Under the pieces are notes generated by a model. That model saw nothing but the letters and a program-made list of their open reading frames with translations. It searched no databases and was not told the origin of the DNA. A stretch of 6,082 bases of DNA, from contig PMCE01000216.1 in assembly GCA_003154025.1 (NCBI GenBank), positions 6,117 to 12,198 on the forward strand. Reading direction: 5' to 3'. Both the position numbers and the translations under genes were made by a program. Below are positions 1 to 5,795 of the stretch, piece by piece; position 1 is the stretch's first letter, and each line of letters begins with the position of its first letter. The stretch comes from Syntrophaceae bacterium (GTDB lineage Bacteria > Desulfobacterota > SM23-61).

Positions 1-9
1 TTCATTCTT

Positions 10-44
10 TAGACTTGAAACTCGAAACCCGAAACTTGAAACTC
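10..44. repeat. Tandem heptamer repeat (GAAACYY)
   Basis: Four contiguous 7-base units, GAAACTC (17-23), GAAACCC (24-30), GAAACTT (31-37) and GAAACTC (38-44), follow one degenerate unit, TAGACTT (10-16). Only the last two positions of the four full units vary, always C or T. The array ends 18 bases before the ATG of the amidohydrolase gene and may extend left beyond the window. Its 7-base period and position outside a gene indicate a non-coding simple repeat. Confidence 0.85.
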
Positions 45-52
45 ATTTAGAA

Positions 53-59
53 GGGAGGG
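53..59 (+). promoter_or_regulatory. Ribosome binding site of the amidohydrolase gene
   Basis: The purine-rich GGGAGGG lies 3 bases upstream of the ATG at 63. It supports that start, although the spacing is on the short side. It follows directly after the heptamer repeat array. Confidence 0.7.
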
Positions 60-62
60 AAT

Positions 63-1679
63 ATGGAGATTCTTTTCAAGAACGGAAACGTCCTGACCAT
101 GGAGCCAAATTCGCCGCGCGCGGAGGCCCTGGGCGTGCAGTTCGGGCGGATCTACCGGGTCGGGAAGAACGAAGACCTGGCGCCTTTGGCCGGTCCGGGG
201 ACAAAGGTGATTGACCTTCAGGGGCAGACTCTGCTTCCCGGCTTTGTCGACACCCACAGCCATTTTTGCCTGTACGCCCTGCTGACCGACCAGGCGGACT
301 GCCGTCCGGCAGCGGGATGCCGGCGGGGAGAGGATGTCGTCGAAGCATTACGGGCCCAGGCCAAAAAGACCAAGCCCGGCAAATGGATCATGGGCTGGGG
401 GTATGCTCCCTATCTTCTCGACGATCAGAAAGATTTGACCCGGGAAGACCTGGACCGGGCCACCACGAAGCATCCCATCTGCCTGGTCCATGTCTCCGTC
501 CACGGATGCGTGGTCAATTCTCTCGGTCTGAAGGAACTCGGCTTCACCAAAAAGACCCCGAATCCTCCCGGAGGAGTCATCCACCGGGATGAAAAAGGCA
601 ACCCCAACGGGATCCTGAGCGAGTCCGCCTTCATGGGGCCTCTTTTCTTCCAGACCCCCTCGATCTATTCCAAGATGGTGGCTGAGTATGACCGGGAAGG
701 AAGAATCCAGATGGTGGCCCGTTGCGCCGCCAGGTTCCAGCGTCTGGGGATCGTGGGGGCCCACGATCCCTTCGTTGATGCCGCCACGCTGCGGACGTAT
801 CAAAATGCGGACGCCGCCGGGAAATTTCCCTTCCGCCTCTACGCTTTTATCCTGAATCAATGGGCAGACCCGCTCATGGCCGCGGGAATCCAGCGGGGAT
901 TCGGGACGGAATGGGTCAAGGTGGGGGCGATCAAAATTTTCCTGGATGGGGGAATGAGCAGCCGGGCGGCAGCGGTTTCAAAGGCCTATGTCTCCCCTCC
1001 GGGGGCGGGAAAGGGAATTCTGAACTACGACCAGAAAGGGATCAACCGGGAGGTCGAGAAATTCGACCGGGCAGGGTACCAGATCTCCGTTCATGCCCAG
1101 GGAGATCGGGCCCTGGAAATCCTGCTAAACGCCTTCGAAAGGACGATGGAGAAGGGAAACCCCCTGCGTCATCAGATCGTGCATGCGGGGAATTTGACTG
1201 CCCCGCAGATCAACCGGGTGGCCAAGTTGGGGTTGTACATTGCCAGCCAGGCGAATTTCTTCTCCCTCCTGGGAGACGGCTTCATCGATGCCTTCGGGCC
1301 GATCCGGTCCCAGGAGCTTTACCGCTTCAGGACCATCCTGCAGAAGGGGATCAAATTGGGTTTCTCCTCGGATTGCCCGGTGGCGGAGCCCAACCCGCTG
1401 GTCGGCATCCGGGACGCCATATGCCGTAAAACAGGCAAGGGGCAGGAGTTCGGGCCGGCGGAGTGCCTCACGGCGGAACAGGCGGTGTCCCTCTACACGC
1501 GGGAGGCGGCATATTTTTCTTTTGAAGAGGGGGAGAGAGGGACGTTGAAGGAGGGGAAAGCGGCCGATCTTGTGGTCCTGGACAAAGACCCTCTCCAGAC
1601 TGCGGCCGAAGCGATTCCCGAGATCAAAGTTAAGATGACCGTGGCAGGGGGGAGGATCGTCTACGATGGCCGATCCTAA
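63..1679 (+). CDS. YtcJ-type amidohydrolase (amidohydrolase family 3)
   Basis: A 538-residue metal-dependent hydrolase of the amidohydrolase superfamily, close to the usual YtcJ-like length and probably cytoplasmic, as no signal peptide is seen. The N-terminal beta-sandwich strand (MEILFKNGNVLTM) leads into LPGFVDTHSH, whose His65 and His67 form the HxH metal site. Further family landmarks are KIFLDGG (Lys291), HAQGDRA (His344), RHQIVHA (His370/His374) and FSSDCPV (Asp437, the late catalytic Asp). The C-terminal GTLKEGKAADLVVLDKDP segment closes the sandwich domain. Relatives include N-substituted formamide deformylases and many uncharacterised amidases, so a C-N bond substrate is likely but not identifiable here. 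The gene overlaps the downstream dehydrogenase by 14 bases, suggesting one transcript. It looks intact. Confidence 0.93.
   Translation: MEILFKNGNVLTMEPNSPRAEALGVQFGRIYRVGKNEDLAPLAGPGTKVIDLQGQTLLPGFVDTHSHFCLYALLTDQADCRPAAGCRRGEDVVEALRAQAKKTKPGKWIMGWGYAPYLLDDQKDLTREDLDRATTKHPICLVHVSVHGCVVNSLGLKELGFTKKTPNPPGGVIHRDEKGNPNGILSESAFMGPLFFQTPSIYSKMVAEYDREGRIQMVARCAARFQRLGIVGAHDPFVDAATLRTYQNADAAGKFPFRLYAFILNQWADPLMAAGIQRGFGTEWVKVGAIKIFLDGGMSSRAAAVSKAYVSPPGAGKGILNYDQKGINREVEKFDRAGYQISVHAQGDRALEILLNAFERTMEKGNPLRHQIVHAGNLTAPQINRVAKLGLYIASQANFFSLLGDGFIDAFGPIRSQELYRFRTILQKGIKLGFSSDCPVAEPNPLVGIRDAICRKTGKGQEFGPAECLTAEQAVSLYTREAAYFSFEEGERGTLKEGKAADLVVLDKDPLQTAAEAIPEIKVKMTVAGGRIVYDGRS
1651..1655 (+). promoter_or_regulatory. 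Ribosome binding site of the dehydrogenase gene, inside the upstream gene
   Basis: GGAGG, within a longer G-rich run, lies 10 bases before the ATG at 1666 and inside the last codons of the amidohydrolase gene. It decides the dehydrogenase start and supports translational coupling of the two genes. Confidence 0.7.
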
Positions 1680-2655
1680 AGAGTATTCCGTTCCCGTCGT
1701 TTTTGCAGACCGTTTTTACATGTCGGAGAAGTCATTGGAGGAGATCTCTTCCCTGGGCGGCTATAAAATGGCCGAGGCAAAAGATGCCCGGGACCTGGCG
1801 GAAAAGATCGGGGGAATGCCTTCCGTAAGGGTCATTATCTCCGAGTATGTTCAGGTCAATGACGTCGTCTTGGACCGCGCCCCGGGAGTGAAGGGGGTCA
1901 TCTCCTATGGCGCGGGGTATGATCATATCGACATGGAGGCGATGAAGCGGCGAGAAGTCCAGGTCTGCAACTGCCGCGGGGAGAATGCCCAGGCCGTTGC
2001 CGAATTGACCTTCGGCCTTCTCCTCTCCCTGCTGCGGCGGATTAACCGGGCAGATCTTTGGGTGAGGGAAGGGGAGTGGCTTAAAGCCGGACGGGCTTTG
2101 CCGGATTGGGCTTCGGGTCTGGAGCTTTGGCGAAAAACTCTGGGGGTCATAGGCTTGGGGCAGATCGGGAGCAGGGTCGTCAGGATCGCCAAAGGTTTCG
2201 ACATGAAAATAATCGGTTATGACCCTTTCATTAATCCTGAACTTTATGAACGGTGGGGTGTCGAGTCGGCGGCCTTTTCGAAGGTTCTTTCCCGTTCTGA
2301 TGTGATTACCTTCCACCTTCCCCTGAATTCGAACACCGAGAATTTGATCGACTCGCGGGCGCTCGCCGCCATGAAGCCGGGGGCGATTCTGGTGAACACC
2401 TCCCGGGGCAAAGTGATCGAGGAAGAAGCATTATTGGGTGCGTTGAAGACGGGGGGGATCAGGGGTGCGGCTCTGGATGTCTTTGCCACCGAACCACTTC
2501 CTCCCGGTCACCCCTTGACAGAGATGGAAAATGTCGTCCTTTCTCCCCATATGGGCGCACTGAGTCTGGAAGCGGGAAACCGGCTCTCGGATTCCGTGGC
2601 CCGGCAGGTCCGGGATATTCTGGAAGGTCGGCCCCCGGAATGCTTGATTCCCTAG
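1666..2655 (+). CDS. D-isomer-specific 2-hydroxyacid dehydrogenase, NAD-binding
   Basis: A 329-residue cytoplasmic oxidoreductase expected to interconvert a 2-keto acid and a D-2-hydroxy acid with NAD(P)H; the length is typical for the family. The substrate-binding part includes ISYGAGYDHID (about 79-89). The nucleotide-binding Rossmann motif is VIGLGQIG (161-168, GxGxxG), with the second-strand acid in GYDPF (Asp186), which favours NAD over NADP. The catalytic triad is complete: Arg247 in NTSRGK, Glu276 in DVFATEP and His295 in SPHMG. The protein resembles phosphoglycerate dehydrogenase-like members but has no C-terminal ACT regulatory domain, so a role in serine synthesis is not supported. 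The 14-base overlap with the amidohydrolase suggests they act together, perhaps reducing or oxidising a keto/hydroxy acid released by hydrolysis; that link is inference. Confidence 0.94.
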   Translation: MADPKEYSVPVVFADRFYMSEKSLEEISSLGGYKMAEAKDARDLAEKIGGMPSVRVIISEYVQVNDVVLDRAPGVKGVISYGAGYDHIDMEAMKRREVQVCNCRGENAQAVAELTFGLLLSLLRRINRADLWVREGEWLKAGRALPDWASGLELWRKTLGVIGLGQIGSRVVRIAKGFDMKIIGYDPFINPELYERWGVESAAFSKVLSRSDVITFHLPLNSNTENLIDSRALAAMKPGAILVNTSRGKVIEEEALLGALKTGGIRGAALDVFATEPLPPGHPLTEMENVVLSPHMGALSLEAGNRLSDSVARQVRDILEGRPPECLIP

Positions 2656-2713
2656 GTCAGGGGGCCTCCCCATACAATCCGGCAGCTTTCGGCAAGAGAG
2701 TCTCCCGGGGCAA

Positions 2714-3880
2714 ATGCTGATGCGCATCTTCGCTTTGAGACCCGAAGGGCTGGTCATTCCTTTCATCCATACTTCCATGGTAAGGGCTTTCCGGTCTCTG
2801 GGCGTCGAGGTCCTGGATCTCCCGTTTCCGCAGGACGAAAAAGATATCCATACCCTGAAATACCGGGTGGGTAGTGACCCGGCGGCGGTTTTCACGGTCG
2901 ATCTTCCCATCGAAATAACCAGAAAGAATAGTATCAAGGATATACAGTCATTCCTTGGATTTCCTTGGATTGTTTGGTTTGTGGATGATCCGGATGGATA
3001 CGGCTTTCCGGAATCCTGCGACCCTTCCCTGTCTATTGTTTTCTGCTGGGACCGGGAAATCGCTAGGGCGATCCGCATGGATGGCTCGTGGAAAGGTATC
3101 TCACCGACGCACCTCCCCTTGGCCACGGACCCTGAGGTTTTCCACCCGAAGGGGGAGGGCTTTCCCATAACTTTTCCCGGGGGGGTCTTCGTAGGGTCAA
3201 CGGCGCACCCCAACTCCATTCTCGACGGGGCGGCCAGGAATTCTCCCGGGTTTGATGAAGATATTTTGAATCTCTGGAAACTCTGGAAAAGGGATTTGAG
3301 CAAAGTCTCCCAGGAGCTGGCCTGGGGATTTTTGCAGGAGAAAGTGAGAATCGGATTAGGAACTCTTCGAAGGGCCCCCCTGGCGCGACTCTGGGTTCAT
3401 GCGGCAGTTTACCGGTTGGGCCAAAGAAAGAGGAAAGAAATCGTCTCGCGAGTCATTGGCGAAGGGGGAGGGATATTCGGTGACCCGGGATGGGGACAAA
3501 CAGTGGGCAATCTATACCGCGGAGAAGTTACCTACGGAGAAGATCTACGCCTAGTCTACCACGCTAGCGCCTTTGTCCTCGACATCCGACAACCTCAAAG
3601 CAAAACCGGATTGACCCAGAGGATCTTCGACGCCAGCGCCTGCGGAATCCCGGTGCTCGCTGACTTCTCACCCGAGCTGGAGTATCTGTTTGGCCCGGAG
3701 AGAGAAATCTATGCCTTCCATACCCTGAAAGAGGCGCAGGAAATGAAAAACCGCATCCTCCTCGATTCCGGGTCGGGAATCAAGAAGGGGGCGAGGGCAA
3801 GGGAAATAGTACTTGCCCTCCACACCTACCGCAACCGAGCGAGGCAGATCCTCGAAGCCCTTCACCGCTTCTTGGCATAG
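2714..3880 (+). CDS. CgeB-like glycosyltransferase family protein
   Basis: A 388-residue protein resembling the CgeB/spore-maturation-type glycosyltransferases, which pair an N-terminal DUF3880-like domain with a C-terminal GT1-like domain. The N-terminal half shows FPWIVWFVDDPD (83-94), then FCWDRE (110-115) and HLPLATDPEVFHP (133-145), all characteristic, followed by VFVGSTAHP (158-166). The C-terminal half has LTQRIFDASACGIPVLAD (300-317), matching the nucleotide-sugar-binding segment of GT-B enzymes, and ends with the usual LHTYRNRA (369-376). It probably transfers a sugar to a cell-surface or protein acceptor; donor and acceptor are unknown. Two in-frame ATGs, at 2714 and 2720, are possible; the GGGG at 2707-2710 is better spaced for the second (MRIFALRP). 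It lies 58 bases after the dehydrogenase, and its 3' end overlaps the convergent cupin gene by 19 bases. Confidence 0.88.
   Translation: MLMRIFALRPEGLVIPFIHTSMVRAFRSLGVEVLDLPFPQDEKDIHTLKYRVGSDPAAVFTVDLPIEITRKNSIKDIQSFLGFPWIVWFVDDPDGYGFPESCDPSLSIVFCWDREIARAIRMDGSWKGISPTHLPLATDPEVFHPKGEGFPITFPGGVFVGSTAHPNSILDGAARNSPGFDEDILNLWKLWKRDLSKVSQELAWGFLQEKVRIGLGTLRRAPLARLWVHAAVYRLGQRKRKEIVSRVIGEGGGIFGDPGWGQTVGNLYRGEVTYGEDLRLVYHASAFVLDIRQPQSKTGLTQRIFDASACGIPVLADFSPELEYLFGPEREIYAFHTLKEAQEMKNRILLDSGSGIKKGARAREIVLALHTYRNRARQILEALHRFLA
2951..2970 (+). repeat. Exact 10-base tandem duplication inside the glycosyltransferase gene
   Basis: TTCCTTGGAT occurs twice back to back, encoding residues around FLGFPW just ahead of the conserved VDDPD. 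Because 10 is not a multiple of three, loss or gain of one copy would shift the frame. The frame as given is open and matches the family on both sides. Confidence 0.8.
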
Positions 3881-4221
3881 TCAAGCATACCTTGAAAATC
3901 GACCACCACCACCGGCTCTTTGCCCACAACCCAGGCATCATGCCCTGAGGGTAGATAAGCAATATCCCCCGCTTTTAAATCCATTTCTGTTCCGTCATCC
4001 ATCTTCACGTGCAGAGTGCCGGAGACGTGGTATTGAAAATGGGGAGCCTCGCAACTCTTGGTCTTGGCAAAGGGTTTGACGGATTCTGACCATTTCCATC
4101 CAGGCTGGAAAACGGCCCTCCCGATCATGGCCCCGTTGGCCTTCACCAATTCCACTTTCCCTTTGTCGAAAGTCCTGACTTCTTCTGGTTTGTTTAAACT
4201 CTTAACTTCAAAGGTGTTCAT
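3862..4221 (-). CDS. Small cupin-domain protein
   Basis: A 119-residue single-domain beta-barrel protein of the cupin superfamily, read leftward. The recognisable core runs from GWKWSESVKP (41-50) through APHFQYHVSGTLHV (59-72) and MDDGTEMDLKAGDIAYLPSGHDAWVVG (74-100) to VVVVDF (104-109). The second cupin motif is well kept (GD...PSGHDAW, His94). The first lacks the usual HxH pair; His61 sits about where the conserved Glu would be, by eye alignment. The start is supported by the strong GGGAGGGG at 4228-4235. Proteins of this subfamily are widespread and mostly uncharacterised, possibly metal-binding sensors or enzymes; I infer no specific reaction. Its last 19 bases overlap the convergent glycosyltransferase gene, and it diverges from the flavoprotein gene across a 325-base gap. 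Confidence 0.9.
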   Translation of the reverse strand: MNTFEVKSLNKPEEVRTFDKGKVELVKANGAMIGRAVFQPGWKWSESVKPFAKTKSCEAPHFQYHVSGTLHVKMDDGTEMDLKAGDIAYLPSGHDAWVVGKEPVVVVDFQGMLDYAKKR

Positions 4222-4227
4222 TTTATT

Positions 4228-4235
4228 CCCCTCCC
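4228..4235 (-). promoter_or_regulatory. Ribosome binding site of the cupin gene
   Basis: On the minus strand the sequence reads GGGAGGGG, then AATAAA and the ATG. This is the strongest ribosome binding site in the window and fixes the cupin start at 4221. Confidence 0.75.
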
Positions 4236-4262
4236 ATCCTCGATTTTCGTCCTTCCTGCTTT

Positions 4263-4275
4263 TTAGATGCTCTAA
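4263..4275. promoter_or_regulatory. Possible operator palindrome TTAGA-TGC-TCTAA
   Basis: A perfect 5-base inverted repeat around a 3-base centre lies 42-54 bases upstream of the cupin start. It is short enough to occur by chance, and the regulator role is only a possibility suggested by position. Confidence 0.2.
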
Positions 4276-4354
4276 TCCCTCGGACGATCTGGATGCCCTT
4301 CCGGTTCCTTATTTCCTTTGCCCGGGATTTTTGCTATCGTTTCGGGAGCAAAAT

Positions 4355-4381
4355 GAAAAGGGGGAGAGAAGGAGAGGAAAA
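4355..4381 (+). other. 27-base polypurine tract with imperfect mirror symmetry
   Basis: Positions 4355-4381 are all A or G. The core contains GGAGAG (4363-4368), AAG, then GAGAGG (4372-4377), a mirror repeat flanked by A-runs on both sides. GGAGAG also recurs directly at 4371-4376. Such tracts can bend DNA, form triplex structures or act as spurious ribosome-binding-like sequence; no function is shown. Confidence 0.6.
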
Positions 4382-4394
4382 TTGGCGAAAATTC

Positions 4395-4425
4395 CTCCCG
4401 GGTAACCCACCGGTTCTGCCGGGGG
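4395..4425 (+). other. Nested hairpin in the flavoprotein upstream region
   Basis: CTCCCGG (4395-4401) pairs with CCGGGGG (4419-4425), with one G-T wobble. Inside, AACC (4404-4407) pairs with GGTT (4412-4415) around a CACC loop, leaving a small GT/CTG internal loop. No T-run follows on the plus strand, so it is not an intrinsic terminator in that direction. On the minus strand it is followed by a weak GAATTTT. It could be part of a structured leader or a chance GC-rich fold. Confidence 0.4.
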
Positions 4426-4546
4426 ACTTGCAATGCTTGATCTATCCGGGAAGCTTGGCTCGTCGCCCGGGCCTGGCACCGGCGCGAAGGTCATTTTTGC
4501 GAGGTGCTCATTCATTCATCAAATGGCAACCTTTCCAGGTTAAAAA

Positions 4547-5719
4547 ATGAAAAATAATTCCTTCGATGTCATAGTCGTTGGCGGAGGGGTGATGGGTTCA
4601 TCGGTGGCTTATCACCTTCTGAAATTCGATCCCCGTCTTCGGGTGGCGGTGGTGGAGCGTGACTCTGCCTACACCCGAGCCTCCACAACGCTTTCCCTGG
4701 GCGGCGTCAGGATCCAATTCAGCTTGAGGGAGAACATCCTGATCTCCCTTTACGCCCAGGAATTTTTCTGCCGTTTCGAAGAGGAGATGGGCATCGAGGG
4801 AGAGAAGGCTTCCATCGATTATCGGAAGGCAGGGTATCTCTTCCTCATCGATGAGGCTGGAAGAGCCGTTGCGGAGAAGGACCTGGCTTTGCAGAAGGGG
4901 CTGGGCTGTCCGGTCGAATGGTGGACTCCGGAAAAAATCAAAAGGGAGTTTCCCCTTTTTGCGGTTGACCCCTTTGCGGGGGGAACCTTCGGCCCTCGAG
5001 ATGGGTACCTGGACCCTTACGGCGTCCTCATGGGCTTTCGGAAGAAAGCCATTTCCTTGGGCGCTCACTATATCTCCGATGAAGTGGAGGGGATTGATCA
5101 GGCGGCGCATAAGATCACCGGCGTTCGGCTGGCCTCCGGACTGATTCTCCATTCCCCAACCGTGGTCAATGCCGCCGGCCCTTGGGGAGGTGAATTGGCC
5201 CGGATGGCGGGGGTCCAGATCCCGCTCTCTCCGGTCAATCGACAGGTCTTTGCCGTAAAACCGGAGGTCTCTCCCGACCGTGCGCTCCCCCTGGTCATTG
5301 CGCCTTCGGGCCTTTACTTCCGGTCCGAGACCGGGGGATTGCTTCTCGCGGGCCGGTCCATGGAAGAAGACGAAACCGGGTTTGATTTCCGTTGGGACTG
5401 GAAACGGTTCACCGAGTTGCTCTGGCCTGAGCTGGCGCGGATCGTTCCCGCCTTCGAGAAACTAAAGCTCGTCAGGGGGTGGGCCGGTCTCTACGATGTA
5501 AACACCCTGGACAACAATGCGATCCTCGGCCCCTGGCCCGGGATGAACGGGTTTTACCTGATCAACGGCTTCTCTGGGCACGGCTTACAGCAGTCCCCGG
5601 CTGCCGGGCGGTATCTGGCCGAGCTGATCTTGGGGAGGACTCCCGCCCTGGATTTGAGCTGTTTCAGCCCCCGGAGGATTCTCGAGAAACGGCCCTTGGA
5701 GGAGGGGGGAGTGGTTTAA
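4547..5719 (+). CDS. FAD-dependent oxidoreductase, DAO fold, FOXRED1-like
   Basis: A 390-residue flavoprotein of the D-amino-acid oxidase superfamily, related to sarcosine/glycine oxidases and FOXRED1-type proteins; the length is typical. The FAD dinucleotide-binding motif VVGGGVMGSSVAYHLL (10-25) is followed by VVERD (35-39, Glu38 expected to bind the ribose). RASTTLSLGGVRIQFSLREN (44-63) is very typical of the FOXRED1-like branch. Further along are VVNAAGPWGGELARMAG (206-222) and the C-terminal FAD-contacting block GWAGLYDVNTLDNNAILGP (311-329) with FSGHGLQQSPAAG (342-354). It probably oxidises a primary or secondary amine of an amino acid, producing an imine and passing electrons to oxygen or a carrier; substrate unknown. 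There is no signal peptide; the N terminus goes straight into the Rossmann fold, supporting this start. It diverges from the cupin gene. Confidence 0.93.
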   Translation: MKNNSFDVIVVGGGVMGSSVAYHLLKFDPRLRVAVVERDSAYTRASTTLSLGGVRIQFSLRENILISLYAQEFFCRFEEEMGIEGEKASIDYRKAGYLFLIDEAGRAVAEKDLALQKGLGCPVEWWTPEKIKREFPLFAVDPFAGGTFGPRDGYLDPYGVLMGFRKKAISLGAHYISDEVEGIDQAAHKITGVRLASGLILHSPTVVNAAGPWGGELARMAGVQIPLSPVNRQVFAVKPEVSPDRALPLVIAPSGLYFRSETGGLLLAGRSMEEDETGFDFRWDWKRFTELLWPELARIVPAFEKLKLVRGWAGLYDVNTLDNNAILGPWPGMNGFYLINGFSGHGLQQSPAAGRYLAELILGRTPALDLSCFSPRRILEKRPLEEGGVV

Positions 5720-5724
5720 ATAAC

Positions 5725-5795
5725 AGGGTTCAAGGGGAAAAACTTTTCCTTGATTCGACGTCCTGGCTCCTCAAATTCCCGAACCCTTATTTTTT
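5725..5795. terminator. Possible bidirectional terminator between convergent genes
   Basis: AGGGTTC (5725-5731) and GAACCCT (5781-5787) form a 7-base inverted repeat closing a 49-base interior. On the plus strand it runs into TTATTTTTT (5787-5795). An inner hairpin, TCAAGG (5730-5735) with CCTTGA (5748-5753), could extend through A-T pairs but competes for two bases of the outer arm. The location between convergent stop codons fits termination of both genes. The large loop makes it a weak example. Confidence 0.35.

Larger units (their letters stand above)
4222..4546. other. Divergent intergenic region between the cupin and flavoprotein genes
   Basis: These 325 bases must hold the promoters of both divergent genes unless transcription enters from elsewhere. 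I find no convincing -35/-10 pair or sigma-54 element on either strand. Visible structure is limited to a 13-base palindrome (4263-4275), a 27-base polypurine tract (4355-4381), a nested hairpin (4395-4425) and GCCCGGGC at 4465-4472. An open frame over 4353-4550 has an arginine/proline-rich sequence with no family resemblance and is probably not a gene. The flavoprotein start at 4547 has only a weak AGGT (4537-4540) as ribosome binding site. Confidence 0.6.

Noticed and set aside
2656..2713. GGGG...CCCC inverted repeat in the gap after the dehydrogenase gene
   Set aside because: Only four pairs with no T-run; too weak to call a terminator.
2431..3303. Long open frame on the minus strand (290 codons) spanning the end of the dehydrogenase and the start of the glycosyltransferase
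   Set aside because: Its translation shows no family motif and it lies opposite two well-supported genes; it is an expected by-product of GC-rich codon use.
4474..4500. TGGCAC followed by TTTTTGC, resembling a sigma-54 promoter
   Set aside because: The GG and GC elements are 22 bases apart instead of about 10, so the -24/-12 geometry is wrong.
4363..4500. GGAGAG and CGAAGG segments suggesting a glycine riboswitch ahead of an amino-acid oxidase gene
   Set aside because: The conserved core order, pairing stems and the typical GCAA and CTCTGG-like elements are not present.
4353..4550. Small open frame ending at the flavoprotein start
   Set aside because: The translation is low-complexity, Arg/Pro/Gly-rich, without recognisable motif, and its upstream purines come from the polypurine tract.
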